DNA from: Herbaspirillum chlorophenolicum
Lineage (GTDB): Bacteria > Pseudomonadota > Gammaproteobacteria > Burkholderiales > Burkholderiaceae_D
Length of the DNA stretch: 64,000 nt
Direction: 5' to 3'
Assembly (NCBI RefSeq): GCF_001189955.1
Contig: NZ_LFLT01000004.1
Coordinates: forward strand, 1 to 64,000
Made by a program: the position numbers and the translations under genes. Below the pieces are notes generated by a model that saw only the letters and a program-made list of their open reading frames with translations, was not told where the DNA came from and ran no database searches. This document shows, one piece after another, positions 27,743 through 38,356 of this stretch. How positions within the stretch are numbered: the first letter of the stretch is position 1; each line of letters opens with the position of its first letter.

Positions 27743-29014
27743 GTGAACAACACACATCGACAGATCGCCGTCATCGGCGGGGGACTTTCAGGGATTTGCA
27801 GCGCCTACTTCCTGGCCGCCAAGGGGTATGAGGTCGCCGTAATCGAACGGCGCGCCCATGCTGCGGAAGAAGCCACGTTCGGCAATTCCGGCCTGCTCGC
27901 GCCCGGCGCGGCCATGCCGCTGACCCTGCCAGGTGCCTTCGCCACCTTCGCCGGCCGTTTCCAGGAGGAACCACGCGTCCTGTTGGCATCGGGTGCGGAC
28001 TTCAAGCGCAACCGCTGGATGCGCCAGACGCGCCAGGCCCAGCAGCAACGCTTCGCTGCCAACAAGCTGCGGCTCACACGCCTGTCGGCCTATGGCCAGG
28101 AACTCACGCGCCAGTTGCAGGAACATTACGCAATGGAGCACGAAAACAGCAACGGCGTATTCCATCTGTTCCGCACCCCGCTGGAAGCCGCGCGTATGGC
28201 GTCATTGCAAGAAGGCGCGCAGCAATGCGAGGTCAAGCACAAGACGCTGGACACCGCTGAAATCCGCCTGCTGGAGCCGGCCTTCTCGTCAGAAGCCGCC
28301 CTGGCCGGCGCACTTTATTATCCGGACGACATCGCCGGCAATTGCGTATTGTTCGCCAAGCAGATGCGCAACGCGGCCCAGGAACTGGGTGTGTCTTTCC
28401 ATTTCAGTTCGACCGTCAAATCCATCCAGCCCGAATTCGGTGGACGCGTGGTGCTGGAACTGGAATCGCCGCACCTGGACAGCCGCCTGACCACCGATGG
28501 CGTGGTGCTGGCCGCCGGCATGCAGACGGCCGAGCTGCTGCGCCCGCTGGACACGCCGCTGCCGATGCGCGCCCTGCAAAGCTATTCGGCGCTGGTGCCG
28601 GTCAAGAACCCCGACGATGCGCCCAACATGGCGCTATTCGATGACAGCTACAAGGTCGCCATGACGCGCCTGGGCAACCGCATCCGCATCACCGGCCTGC
28701 TCGGCTTCATGCCGCCGTCGCAGGCGATCCCGCCCAAGGCGCTGCGCAATTTGCTCAAGATCGCCGGCGACTATTACCCGAACGCCGCCAATTACAACCA
28801 GGCGCACTTCTGGAGCAGCACGATCCCGATCCTGCCCAACGGCATGCCGCTGTTTGGCCCGACGCGCCACGGCAACGTCTTCGTCAACGTCGGCCACGGC
28901 GTCACTGGCTGGGCTGCCGCCGTAGGCTCGGCGCGCGTGCTGGCCGATATGGTCGCCGGCGAGAAGTCGGCGGTGGATACGGAAGGTTTCCTGCCGCAAG
29001 ACCTGGCCGCCTGA
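27743..29014 (+). CDS. FAD-dependent D-amino-acid dehydrogenase-like oxidoreductase (DadA family)
   Basis: 423 residues. N-terminal FAD-binding Rossmann motif 'IAVIGGGLSGICSAYFLAAK', followed by 'ATFGNSGLLAPGAAMPLTLP', a DadA-type signature. The central DAO domain ends in 'GHGVTGWAAAVGSARVLADM', which binds the FAD pyrophosphate. DadA enzymes oxidise D-amino acids to 2-oxo acids at the membrane, passing electrons to the respiratory chain. Substrate assignment within the family is uncertain, because glycine/sarcosine-type oxidases look similar. The start is a GTG at 27743. No alanine racemase lies next to it, so it is not a dadAX operon. A GC-rich hairpin follows. Confidence 0.85.
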   Translation: MNNTHRQIAVIGGGLSGICSAYFLAAKGYEVAVIERRAHAAEEATFGNSGLLAPGAAMPLTLPGAFATFAGRFQEEPRVLLASGADFKRNRWMRQTRQAQQQRFAANKLRLTRLSAYGQELTRQLQEHYAMEHENSNGVFHLFRTPLEAARMASLQEGAQQCEVKHKTLDTAEIRLLEPAFSSEAALAGALYYPDDIAGNCVLFAKQMRNAAQELGVSFHFSSTVKSIQPEFGGRVVLELESPHLDSRLTTDGVVLAAGMQTAELLRPLDTPLPMRALQSYSALVPVKNPDDAPNMALFDDSYKVAMTRLGNRIRITGLLGFMPPSQAIPPKALRNLLKIAGDYYPNAANYNQAHFWSSTIPILPNGMPLFGPTRHGNVFVNVGHGVTGWAAAVGSARVLADMVAGEKSAVDTEGFLPQDLAA

Positions 29015-29036
29015 TCCGATCCTTACCCTGCTCCCC

Positions 29037-29066
29037 CGCCCCGGCCCTCGTCTGGGGCGTTCTTTT
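29037..29066 (+). terminator. Terminator after the DadA-like gene
   Basis: Stem cgcccc/ggggcg with an 11-base loop followed by gttcttttt, 23 bases after the stop codon. Confidence 0.6.
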
Positions 29067-29234
29067 TGCTCCCTGCAAACACGAAATCGCGCACGGATTC
29101 ATCTGCGCCGATTTTTTTCATCAGCCTGTGTGCAGCGCATTCCGCACAATTGACTTAGAATGATTTCGAGGCAATGCCTCACCTCTGCAGTTCATCCCGA
29201 TCACCGCAACACCAACGCACCAGCGATCACAGCC

Positions 29235-30803
29235 ATGAGCGCGCTCTATTCTGTTGCCGAAATCCGCGAAGTCGAGCAGACCGCCTTGTCCGGACTCCCG
29301 TCCTATACCCTGATGCAGCGCGCCGGCGCGGCCGTGGCCGAATACGCGCAGCAGCTCCTGTCCTCCACCACGCAGTCCTCGCCTTCGGTGCTGGTCCTGG
29401 CCGGCCCCGGCAACAATGGCGGCGATGCGCTGGAAGCCGCCTGCATCCTTGAAGAAGCCGGCATCGAAGTCGCCGTGCAACTGCATGCCGACCAGAGCAA
29501 GCAGCCCCATGATGCGCGCCGCGCGCTGGCGCGTGCGCGTGAAGCGGAAATCCAGTTCATCGAAGACCTCACGCCGGCCGGCCTGCGCGAACAATCGTGG
29601 GCACTGGTGATCGACGGCCTGTTCGGCATCGGCTTGACGCGCGCGCCCACGAGCAAGCTGCGCGCCATCATCGACCACGTCAACGGCCTGCCCTGCCCGG
29701 TATTGTCCATCGACGTCCCCAGCGGCCTCAATGCCGACACCGGCAGCATCGTCGGCGGCGCCGATGGCCTTGCGGTCAACGCCACCCACACGATTACGTT
29801 CATCGGCGACAAGCCCGGCTTGCATACCTGCGAGGGCAAGGACCATAGCGGCCTGATCACGCTGCAGCCGCTGGACATCGATCCCGGCTGCTACCGGCCG
29901 ACCCGCGCCGTCCTGAACGGACCGGCGCATTTTGCGGCATCCCTCAAGCCGCGCGCCAACAACTCGCACAAGGGCAGTTATGGCGACGTGATCGTCGTCG
30001 GCGGCGCCCGCGGCATGGCCGGGGCGCCGGTACTGGCGGCGCGCACCGCGGCGTTTGGCGGCGCCGGCCGCGTCTACCTGGCGTTTGTCGATGACGGCCC
30101 GGCCTACGACAGCATGCATCCGGAACTGATGTTCCGCGTCGCCGATCGCGTCGAGTTCGGCGCCAGCGCGGCGCTGGTGGTCGGCCCCGGCATGGGCACG
30201 TCACGCCATGCGCACGATATCCTCGCCCGCGCGCTCGACAGCCAGGCCGATATCGTGGTCGATGCCGACGCCCTCAACCTGATCTCGGCCGAACCCACCT
30301 TGCAGCACAAGCTGCACGACCGCCGCGGCGGCAGCGGGGAAATCGTCAGCATCATCACCCCGCATCCGCTGGAAGCGGCGCGCCTGCTCGACACTACTAC
30401 CCAGAACATCCAGAACGACCGTCCCCAGGCCGCGCGCATGCTGGCACGCCACTTCAACGCCATCACCATCCTCAAGGGCGCCGGCACCGTGATCGCCTTT
30501 CCCGATGGCGAGATGCTGATCAACCCGACCGGCAATCCGGCGCTCTCCACGGCCGGCACCGGCGACGTGCTCTCCGGCCTGTGCGGCGCGCTGCTGGCGC
30601 AAGGCTGGCCCCTGCGCGCCGCCGCGCTGGCCGCCACCTGGATCCACGGCGCCGCCGCCGACCGCCTGGTGGCCCAGGGCCTGGGCCCGGTCGGACTGAC
30701 CGCCAGCGAATTCATCCCGGCCATCAGAGCCGTGTTCAACAACATCATCCGAGACCATGTCCACCAGCGCCCTGCCGCAGTTCCGAGTCGCACACACACC
30801 TAA
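29235..30803 (+). CDS. nnr: Bifunctional NAD(P)HX epimerase / ADP-dependent NAD(P)HX dehydratase
   Basis: 522 residues. The N-terminal YjeF_N domain (about 1-215) has 'LAGPGNNGGDALEAACIL' and epimerises hydrated NAD(P)H. The C-terminal carbohydrate-kinase-like domain (about 235-515) has 'GSYGDVIVVGGARGMAGAP' and the ATP/ADP-site 'STAGTGDVLSGLCGAL', and dehydrates the S form using ADP. Together they repair damaged NADH and NADPH. The ATG at 29235 fits the family start; an upstream ATG at 29160 adds 25 residues. Its 3' end overlaps the next gene by 47 bases in another frame. Confidence 0.95.
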   Translation: MSALYSVAEIREVEQTALSGLPSYTLMQRAGAAVAEYAQQLLSSTTQSSPSVLVLAGPGNNGGDALEAACILEEAGIEVAVQLHADQSKQPHDARRALARAREAEIQFIEDLTPAGLREQSWALVIDGLFGIGLTRAPTSKLRAIIDHVNGLPCPVLSIDVPSGLNADTGSIVGGADGLAVNATHTITFIGDKPGLHTCEGKDHSGLITLQPLDIDPGCYRPTRAVLNGPAHFAASLKPRANNSHKGSYGDVIVVGGARGMAGAPVLAARTAAFGGAGRVYLAFVDDGPAYDSMHPELMFRVADRVEFGASAALVVGPGMGTSRHAHDILARALDSQADIVVDADALNLISAEPTLQHKLHDRRGGSGEIVSIITPHPLEAARLLDTTTQNIQNDRPQAARMLARHFNAITILKGAGTVIAFPDGEMLINPTGNPALSTAGTGDVLSGLCGALLAQGWPLRAAALAATWIHGAAADRLVAQGLGPVGLTASEFIPAIRAVFNNIIRDHVHQRPAAVPSRTHT

Positions 30804-31707
30804 GCTTTGGCTGGGGATCATTTTTCTTGTCACGGGGTTGTGGACGCTGTCCCTGCTGGACGCGGCCGGCAAGCTGCTGGCCATCTCTGGCTACCACGTG
30901 GTGATGATCGCGTGGATGCGCTACACCATCAACGTGCTGTTCATGGCGGCCACGATGGTGCCGCTCTACCAGAAGCGCACCGGACGCAGCATCTTCCGCT
31001 CCAACCGTCCGGGCCTGCAGATCGGCCGCGGCGCCCTGCTGCTGGGATCGACGCTGATCTTTTTCTCGGTATTGAAGGTCGTGCCGCTGGCCGAAGGCAC
31101 GGCCATGAATTTCTGCGCGCCGCTGGTGGTGCTGGCGGTTTCGCCCTGGCTGCTGGGGGAAAAGGCTTATCTCTCGCGCTGGATCGCGGTGCTGATCGGC
31201 TTTACGGGGATGCTGATCGTGATCCGTCCCGGCGGCGACATCCCGCCGCACGGCGTGGCGCTGGGCCTGCTGTCGGCTTGCACGATGGCGCTGATGTCCA
31301 TCCTCAACCGCAAGGCCAACCAGGCCGATGACCCGATGGTGACGCTGTTCTACGGCGCGCTGATGGGCAGCGCGCTGTCCACGCTGGCGGTGCCGTTCTT
31401 CTGGAGTTCGCATACGCCGAACCTGGTCGAATGGGCGATCCTGATTTCCACCGGGCTCACCGGCACCATCGGCCACTTCCTGCAGAACAACGCCTACCGC
31501 CACGCTGAAGCCTCGGTGCTGACGCCATTCTTCTACGCCCAGATCATCTCGGCATCGGGCATGGGCTGGCTGGTGTTCGGCCAATTCCCCGACCGCATCA
31601 CCCTCCTCGGCATCGCCATCATCTGCGCCAGCGGCATGGGCATCGCCTATGTCGAGCACAAGCGCGCACATCCGCTGCCGCCGGCCGATCCGATGGAAGC
31701 GGTCTGA
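30757..31707 (+). CDS. DMT-superfamily (EamA) transporter
   Basis: 316 residues, ten membrane segments arranged as two EamA repeats (about residues 18-155 and 170-300). 'NFCAPLVVLAVSPWLLGEKA' and 'ASVLTPFFYAQIISASGMGW' are characteristic, each near the end of a repeat. Such proteins export metabolites or amino acids. The ATG at 30757 lies inside the 3' end of nnr (47-base overlap), so expression is probably coupled to it; the next in-frame Met would remove part of the first repeat. Substrate unknown. Confidence 0.87.
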   Translation: MSTSALPQFRVAHTPKLWLGIIFLVTGLWTLSLLDAAGKLLAISGYHVVMIAWMRYTINVLFMAATMVPLYQKRTGRSIFRSNRPGLQIGRGALLLGSTLIFFSVLKVVPLAEGTAMNFCAPLVVLAVSPWLLGEKAYLSRWIAVLIGFTGMLIVIRPGGDIPPHGVALGLLSACTMALMSILNRKANQADDPMVTLFYGALMGSALSTLAVPFFWSSHTPNLVEWAILISTGLTGTIGHFLQNNAYRHAEASVLTPFFYAQIISASGMGWLVFGQFPDRITLLGIAIICASGMGIAYVEHKRAHPLPPADPMEAV

Positions 31708-31715
31708 ATATTACC

Positions 31716-32456
31716 TCAGGTACTGCCGGCAAGACGGCCGGCAGCGATGGTGATGGTGCGCGCGCAGCGCGCGGCGATGGAATTGTCGTGCGTCACCAGC
31801 ACCAGCGTGGAGCCGCGTTCCTCATTCAGCTCGAACATCAGCCCGATCACCGATTCGCCGGTGGCGGCATCGAGGCTGCCGGTGGGCTCGTCGGCGAACA
31901 GCAACGGCGGCTCCGTGACGAAGGCGCGTGCCAGCGCCACGCGCTGCTGCTCGCCGCCGGAGAGGTATTTCGGATAATGCTTGAGACGGCTGCCCAGGCC
32001 CACGCGCGCCAGCATCCGCTCGGCCTTGGCGCGCGCCTCGCCGTCGCCGCGCAACTCCAGCGGCAGCATCACGTTTTCCAGCGCGTTCAGGTGGCCGAGC
32101 AACTGGAAGGACTGGAACACGAACCCCAGCTTGCGCTTGCGCAACGCCGCGCGGCCGTCTTCATCGAGGGCGAAAATGTCTTGGCCATCCAGCCGCACGG
32201 AACCTTCGCTGGGCGTATCCAGTCCAGCCAACAGGCCCAGCAGCGTGGATTTCCCGGAGCCCGATGCGCCGACGATGGCCAACGTGGTACCGGCCGCCAC
32301 GGTAAAATCGATACCGGAAAGAATCGTGAGCTGGCCGGATTCGGCCGATGCATCGGCAACGCGTTTGGACAACTGAAGGACTTCAATGGCAGGGACAGCG
32401 GAAATGGCGGCAGGATCGGCAGCGATGACGACAGCGGAATCGGGCATGCAGGGCAT
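31716..32456 (-). CDS. ybbA: LolD/YbbA-type ABC transporter ATPase
   Basis: 246 residues. Walker A 'GASGSGKST', '[20 protein letters not shown]', signature '[15 protein letters not shown]', Walker B '[12 protein letters not shown]' and 'LVLVTHD' are intact. The phrasing fits the MacB/LolD/YbbA subfamily, which pairs with FtsX-like permeases (YbbP in Escherichia coli). ybbA and tesA are also divergent neighbours in E. coli, which supports the name. The expected permease gene is not next to it here: the gene downstream is the convergent DMT transporter. Start could be 32456 or the ATG at 32447; either way the 5' ends of ybbA and tesA abut or overlap. Confidence 0.85.
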   Translation of the reverse strand: MPCMPDSAVVIAADPAAISAVPAIEVLQLSKRVADASAESGQLTILSGIDFTVAAGTTLAIVGASGSGKSTLLGLLAGLDTPSEGSVRLDGQDIFALDEDGRAALRKRKLGFVFQSFQLLGHLNALENVMLPLELRGDGEARAKAERMLARVGLGSRLKHYPKYLSGGEQQRVALARAFVTEPPLLFADEPTGSLDAATGESVIGLMFELNEERGSTLVLVTHDNSIAARCARTITIAAGRLAGST

Positions 32457-33120
32457 TCAGGCAAGAAGGATGGCGACATTCGCAGCGCGAACCGGCCTCA
32501 AGGCATGGCTGCGGCTGCTGGCGGGCATCGCCCTGATGCTGGCGGCGATGAGCGCTTATTCTGCCCCAAAAACCCTGCTCGTGCTCGGCGACAGCCTCTC
32601 GGCGGAATACGGCCTGGCGCGCGGCACGGGGTGGACCCGGCTGCTGGAGCAGCGCCTGCAGCAAAATAAGGTCGATGCCGTGGTGATCAACTCCAGCATC
32701 AGCGGCGACACCACCATCGGCGGGAAAAATCGCCTCCCTTCCCTGCTGGAAAAGAACAAGCCCGATATCGTCGTGATCGAACTGGGCAGCAACGACGCCC
32801 TGCGCGGCCTGCAGCTCAACACCACACAGGACAACCTGCAGGCCATGATGGATCTGGCGCGCCAGAACAAAGCCAAAGTGCTGCTGGTCGGCATGCAGAT
32901 TCCCCCCAACTATGGCGCCGACTACACGCGCCGCTTCTCAGACATGTTCCAGCACCTGGCCAAACGGAACAAGGCGCCGCTGGTGCCCTTCTTCATGGAC
33001 GGCATCGCCGCCAACATGGACTTGTTCCAGGCCGACCGCATCCATCCCAACGAACAGGCGCAAGCCATGCTGCTGGATAACGTCTGGCCGCATCTCAAGC
33101 CGCTGGTCGGCCTCAAGTAA
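32446..33120 (+). CDS. tesA: Periplasmic multifunctional esterase / lysophospholipase TesA (SGNH hydrolase)
   Basis: About 224 residues. It begins with a signal peptide, basic start and hydrophobic core ending near 'AYSA'. SGNH blocks: block I 'LVLGDSLSAEYGL' with the catalytic Ser, block II Gly in 'SISGDTTIGG', block III Asn in 'ELGSNDALRG', and block V Asp and His in 'ADRIHPNE'. TesA hydrolyses acyl-thioesters, lysophospholipids and small esters in the periplasm. Possible starts are 32446 (GGAA upstream) and 32470 (purine run immediately upstream); I prefer 32446. It is divergent from ybbA. Confidence 0.93.
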   Translation: MQGIQARRMATFAARTGLKAWLRLLAGIALMLAAMSAYSAPKTLLVLGDSLSAEYGLARGTGWTRLLEQRLQQNKVDAVVINSSISGDTTIGGKNRLPSLLEKNKPDIVVIELGSNDALRGLQLNTTQDNLQAMMDLARQNKAKVLLVGMQIPPNYGADYTRRFSDMFQHLAKRNKAPLVPFFMDGIAANMDLFQADRIHPNEQAQAMLLDNVWPHLKPLVGLK

Positions 33121-33132
33121 TCGCATCGGCAA

Positions 33133-33167
33133 TAAAAAACCCTTGCCACCGGGACCGGGGGCAAGGG
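33133..33167 (-). terminator. Terminator of the glutamine amidotransferase gene
   Basis: Read on the minus strand, ggcaaggg-type arms (33140-33147 with 33160-33167) close a GC-rich loop and are followed by a run of six T. It lies 22 bases beyond the stop codon at 33189. Confidence 0.75.
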
Positions 33168-33188
33168 CCAGGGAGCGTCGCGTAACGC

Positions 33189-33908
33189 TCAGTGGCGTGC
33201 GTACAAGTCCAGAAACCGGCGCAGCAAGCCGGCCGACTGTGGCGTTTCGCTGACTTTCTCGCACAGCGCCGCGGCATCAATGCCGCAACCGCGATAGACA
33301 TCGGCGTAGTAACTCAGATGAGCCCGCACGAAGGCCGGCGAGAACTCCGGATGAAACTGGGTCGAATAGATGCTTTCCGCATGCTTGAGCATGTGGTGCG
33401 GGTCCAGCGGCGAGCGCGCCATCACGATCGCCTCCTCGGGCGGGCGCAGTACCGATTGCATGTGCAGCATATGCGCCGGGAAAGTGGTCGGCAGCTCATT
33501 GAGCAAGGCATCCTTGCGGCAGCAGTCGTAGGTTTCCACATGCATGGTGCCGGCCGCGCGGCCCGCCGGGTTGTAGCCGACTTCGCCGCCGAAGGCATGG
33601 GTCAGCAACTGGTGGCCGTAGCAGATGCCGAACATCGGCGTATCTTCCGCCGCCGCATCGCGCAGCCATTCGGCAGTGCGCTCGCTCCAGTCTTCCTTGT
33701 CGGTCACCATGGCGGGCGAACCGGTGATGAAAACGGCACGGTAGGAACAGGGCGAACGCAATGCCTGCCCTTCGTACACGGTGACGGTTTCGGTTTCATG
33801 GTCGGCCAGTCCGGCGGCAGACTGGATCTGCCGCGCGTAACTGCCGTAATTGCTTTTGAGGGTCTGGTTGGGATCGCCGGTTTGGATGATCAGGACTGGG
33901 GCTGGCAT
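33189..33908 (-). CDS. Class I glutamine amidotransferase-like protein (GuaA-type domain)
   Basis: 239 residues. Nucleophile Cys in 'MFGICYGHQLLTHAFGG', and the His/Glu pair in 'QFHPEFS', so the glutaminase triad is intact. The stand-alone architecture without a synthetase domain is like YfeJ/gamma-Glu-polyamine or carbamoyl-type amidotransferases often annotated 'glutamine amidotransferase'. The ammonia acceptor is unknown. The ATG at 33908 begins 'MPAPVLIIQTGDP', the usual start of this group; ten more in-frame codons lie upstream to 33938. Monocistronic, ending at a clear terminator. Confidence 0.88.
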   Translation of the reverse strand: MPAPVLIIQTGDPNQTLKSNYGSYARQIQSAAGLADHETETVTVYEGQALRSPCSYRAVFITGSPAMVTDKEDWSERTAEWLRDAAAEDTPMFGICYGHQLLTHAFGGEVGYNPAGRAAGTMHVETYDCCRKDALLNELPTTFPAHMLHMQSVLRPPEEAIVMARSPLDPHHMLKHAESIYSTQFHPEFSPAFVRAHLSYYADVYRGCGIDAAALCEKVSETPQSAGLLRRFLDLYARH

Positions 33909-34243
33909 GGAAAGCAGTGGTCGACTATTCAATGGCAAAACATTGCATCGGAAGCATTTCCATCTGGAAATTTCTTCTGCGATGCCCTTCGAATTCGACT
34001 GGAGGCAGCGATAACTTTACGGCAGCCGGATAACGCTGAAACGACGCAAGCTGCGATCAGGATGACAAGGAAGGCATGCTGAAAAATGCTGCGCCGCCTC
34101 AATAATGAAACAAAAAAGGCCGCTGGAGAAGCGGCCTGTATAAATTTTTTACCTAATTGTCGCGCCCATGCATCTTATCGCCTGCATGGGGCGCCGGGTA
34201 CGTGCCGCTTCACATCTGCGGCGTACCCGGCAGTACGAATGCC
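33909..34243. other. Intergenic region between the amidotransferase start and ppiD end
   Basis: 335 bases. It includes the ppiD terminator (34112-34137) and the presumed promoter of the amidotransferase gene on the minus strand, for which I see no clear hexamers. No coding frame is convincing. Confidence 0.45.
34112..34137 (-). terminator. Terminator of ppiD
   Basis: Eight-base stem aggccgct/agcggcct with a five-base loop, followed on the minus strand by six T. It is about 105 bases past the ppiD stop. Confidence 0.75.
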
Positions 34244-36166
34244 TTATTTGGCGGCATCGTCGGCGCTGACCGAGGCGGCGCCCTTGAGCAGCTTGGTCTT
34301 GGCCTTTTCACGCAGGTAGCCGAGGTAAGCCAGCGCTTCCTGCTGCGACAGCGCACCGGCAATCTGTTCCTGCTCGGTCTTGCGGCGCGCCGCATCCACG
34401 GTCTTAGGCTGTTCGACCTTGGTCACGCGGTAGATCTGATAACCCAGGCCCGGCATTTCCACACCAGTGTAGGCCGGCAGCTTGGCGGCATCGACCTTCA
34501 TGACGGCAGTGAACGCCTCTTCGTTCCAGCCTTCGGCCTTGACGCGCGAAACCACCTTGGCATCGCTGAAGCCGGCGCCATCATCCTTGGCCTGCAGTTC
34601 CGCCAGGCGGGCCTGGCCGGCCTTGGTGGCCAGCGCCTGCTCTTCCTGCTGCAGCACGACCTTCTGCACGTCAGCCTTGACGTCCTCGAACGGACGCACG
34701 GTCACCGGCTTGTATTCGCTGATGCGGCCAGCCACCAGCGTATTGGGGGCGACCTGCACGGCTTCGGTGTTGTGCTTGGACTTGATCACGTCGTCGGTAA
34801 ACAGCGCCGTCAGGAACTTGGCATTGTTGTACGGCGCTGCGCCGGCAGCCGGGTTGGGCGCACGCGTCACGCCCGTTGCAGTCTGGATCTTCAGCTTGAG
34901 CTTGTCGGAGACCGCCTTGAGGCTGTCGCCGTTTTCGTAGACCAGGTTATTGAACTGGTCGGCCATCTCGGAATACTTTTTCGCCGCGATCTGCTTCTTG
35001 ATCTCGCCGGCGATTTCATCCTTCACCGAATCGAGCGGCTTGACCGATGCCGGCTTGATGCCGGTGACTTGGATCACGTGATAGCCGAAGTCCGACTCCA
35101 CCGGATCGCTGATCTCGCCTTGCTTCAGGCCGAACGCCGCATCCTCGAAAGGCTTGACCATTGCGCCATGGCCGAAGAAGCCCAGGTCGCCGCCGTTCTC
35201 GGCCGAGCCCGGATCTTGCGAATTGGCCTTGGCCAGCTTGGCGAAATCGCCCGGATTCTTGCGCAGCTGGGCCACCAGGCCTTCCGCCTTGGCCTTGGCG
35301 GCAGCCTTGTCGGCCGCCGGCGCATCCTTCTTGACCGCGATCAGGATGTGGCTGGCGCGGCGCTGCTCTTCGGTCGAGTACAGCTTCTGGTTTTGCTCGT
35401 AGTAGGACTTGATGTCGTCATCGGTCACCTGCGACTGCGCAGCCACGGCAGCGCCATCCAGCACCACGTATTCGATGCTGGCCTGCTCCGGCGTTTCAAA
35501 ACGCTTGCCGTTCTTGTCGTAGTAGGCCTTGAGCATCTCGTCGGTCACCTTGACCTGGGATGCGTAGCTCTCCGGCTTGAAGTTGAGCATCTGCACCGTG
35601 CGTTCCTGGTCATTCAGGTTCGACAGGTTGTCGGCCACGGTCCTGGGCGCGAATGCGGTGTTCTGGATCGCCGCATTGAGCTGCTGCAGCGCCATCTCGC
35701 GGCGCAGGCTGGCTTCATAACCCTTCGGGGTCAGGCCCTGGGCCGCCAGCAGCACGCGGTATTGGTCGTTATCGAACGTACCGTCCGGTTTGGTCAGGCC
35801 CGGGATTTGCAGGATGCTTTGCTGCAGTGCCTGGTCAGGCACCACCAGCTTGCTGGCCACCACTTCGGCGCCCAGCGCGCGTTGCGCGATCAGGTTTTCG
35901 AGGATGGCGCGGCGCGCCTCGGGCGTATCGAACAGCTTGGTGTCGAACTGATTGCCATAGGCCTGGCGCATGCGCTCAAGCTGCTGGCGATGCGCGGCAT
36001 CCCACTCTTCTTTGGTAATGGTCTGTCCGGCCACCTTCGCCACGGCGTTGTCGCCGTCGGTCAGGCGGCTGTAGCCCTCCAGGCCGAAGAAAGCGAACGA
36101 CGGGAAGATGAACAGCAGCAGCAGGAACTGCATCAGGCGCTGGTGGGTACGAATGAATTCAAACAT
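34244..36166 (-). CDS. ppiD: Membrane-anchored periplasmic chaperone / PPIase PpiD
   Basis: 640 residues. A single N-terminal membrane anchor (about residues 12-32, '[20 protein letters not shown]') follows the short '[10 protein letters not shown]' cytoplasmic start. A SurA_N-like region comes next, then a parvulin domain around residues 265-365 ('[12 protein letters not shown]', '[20 protein letters not shown]', '[16 protein letters not shown]'), and a C-terminal PpiC-like lobe. PpiD helps secreted proteins leave the SecYEG translocon. The ATG at 36166 is the family start; an in-frame ATG at 36208 adds 14 residues. It has its own terminator and lies behind a terminator of the gene upstream. 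Confidence 0.95.
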   Translation of the reverse strand: MFEFIRTHQRLMQFLLLLFIFPSFAFFGLEGYSRLTDGDNAVAKVAGQTITKEEWDAAHRQQLERMRQAYGNQFDTKLFDTPEARRAILENLIAQRALGAEVVASKLVVPDQALQQSILQIPGLTKPDGTFDNDQYRVLLAAQGLTPKGYEASLRREMALQQLNAAIQNTAFAPRTVADNLSNLNDQERTVQMLNFKPESYASQVKVTDEMLKAYYDKNGKRFETPEQASIEYVVLDGAAVAAQSQVTDDDIKSYYEQNQKLYSTEEQRRASHILIAVKKDAPAADKAAAKAKAEGLVAQLRKNPGDFAKLAKANSQDPGSAENGGDLGFFGHGAMVKPFEDAAFGLKQGEISDPVESDFGYHVIQVTGIKPASVKPLDSVKDEIAGEIKKQIAAKKYSEMADQFNNLVYENGDSLKAVSDKLKLKIQTATGVTRAPNPAAGAAPYNNAKFLTALFTDDVIKSKHNTEAVQVAPNTLVAGRISEYKPVTVRPFEDVKADVQKVVLQQEEQALATKAGQARLAELQAKDDGAGFSDAKVVSRVKAEGWNEEAFTAVMKVDAAKLPAYTGVEMPGLGYQIYRVTKVEQPKTVDAARRKTEQEQIAGALSQQEALAYLGYLREKAKTKLLKGAASVSADDAAK

Positions 36167-36229
36167 GAATAGCCAATCAATAAACGATCCGTCAATGAAA
36201 GTGCGCACCTGCCACCCGGATCGGGTAAT

Positions 36230-36254
36230 AAAAAAGGCGAACTCACGTTCGCCC
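36230..36254 (-). terminator. Terminator of the TonB-like lipoprotein gene
   Basis: Seven-base stem ggcgaac/gttcgcc with a TCAC loop and six T following on the minus strand, between the lipoprotein gene and ppiD. It shows the two genes are separate units. Confidence 0.75.
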
Positions 36255-36366
36255 TGATCCGGCGGAGCGGCAACCGCTCAGGCGCACGCACTCAGTCGTG
36301 CACGCGCGACATTATACACATGCCAATCCCGGGCAACATCCCCGCGCCTGCCGCAGATGCCTGCAT

Positions 36367-36891
36367 TCATTCGCCCATCTGCGCCAGCGCCACGCTGCGC
36401 AACTGGAAGCGCCCGTCGTTATTGAACAGCCAACTTTCGGAGAATTCGATACGGCCGTGCTGCAGCAACGCCTCCGGCGGCTTGGGAAAAGGCGCCGTAT
36501 TTTTCAGGCTGCCCAGCGCACTGGCCTCGGCCTGCTTGTCGCGGTTGCTGCGCAGGATCTCGCTCTTGACCAGGTTGCCGTCGCGGTCGACCACATACTT
36601 GACCACGATCACCGACCGCAGCAACGCCTGCGGGCGCTCGACATAGACACTGGTGAAATTCACCTGCGAGATGCGCTTGGCCAGGTCCTGCTTATAGCCA
36701 TTGGTGGTAGTTGCCGTCGATGTGCCGTCCGGCGTGGTCTTTTTCTGTTCGATGAGGGACTTGGCCAACTCGTCGCGCTGCTGCTGCGTGCTCTGCGGCC
36801 CCGAACAGGCGGCCAGCAATGCCGCTGCGCCGATCCTGGCCAGCGTCAGCCGGGATGGCCCGCGATATGTTCGCTTCCTTGCTTTACCCAT
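36367..36891 (-). CDS. Lipoprotein with a TonB C-terminal-like domain
   Basis: 174 residues. Basic start, hydrophobic stretch and lipobox 'LLAAC' with the acylated Cys at about residue 29. A low-complexity Thr/Gln-rich linker follows, then residues about 80-165 with 'VVKYVVDRDGNLVKSEILRS', 'ASALGSLKNTAPFPKPPEAL' and 'IEFSESWLFNNDGRFQL'. This is the TonB_C fold pattern (energy transducer or TonB-like). There is no ExbB/ExbD partner nearby and no N-terminal TonB transmembrane anchor, so a lipoprotein adaptor is more likely than a true TonB. Function unknown. Confidence 0.75.
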   Translation of the reverse strand: MGKARKRTYRGPSRLTLARIGAAALLAACSGPQSTQQQRDELAKSLIEQKKTTPDGTSTATTTNGYKQDLAKRISQVNFTSVYVERPQALLRSVIVVKYVVDRDGNLVKSEILRSNRDKQAEASALGSLKNTAPFPKPPEALLQHGRIEFSESWLFNNDGRFQLRSVALAQMGE

Positions 36892-37222
36892 ATTCGTTCT
36901 CCCGGCATGTCCATCGATTGCGGCCCGGCAACGGCTTGCCGCCTTGCGAGCCCGCGCTCAGGAATGTCGACACTATATCAGCGCCGCCATTCCCTTCATC
37001 CAGCCCGTAAACCACACCATCCATAACTTCAACCTATAGGTCGGATATTACCCCGCTATCACAGAGAGAGCTGTCATCCAGCAGTCATATTTGCACCGTA
37101 ACATCCGCTTGCCTTGAGACCGACAACGCCCGCAAATGCGCTACAGCGCTGATTTTTTGCAAGCATAACAAACGATTGCGGCAGCGTTGCGGCCCAGCCG
37201 CGCCACCAGCGAGACCAACCAG
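36892..37222. other. Divergent intergenic region before the phosphonate-type operon
   Basis: 331 bases between the lipoprotein gene (minus) and the transporter ATPase gene (plus). It should contain both promoters; no convincing consensus elements or known operator were identified by eye. Confidence 0.4.

Positions 37223-38355
<1,133 letters not shown>

Positions 38356-38356
<1 letters not shown>

Noticed and set aside
27357-27746. 129-codon plus-strand frame before the DadA-like gene
   Set aside because: No ribosome binding site, no family features, and it overlaps the expected promoter region of the following gene.
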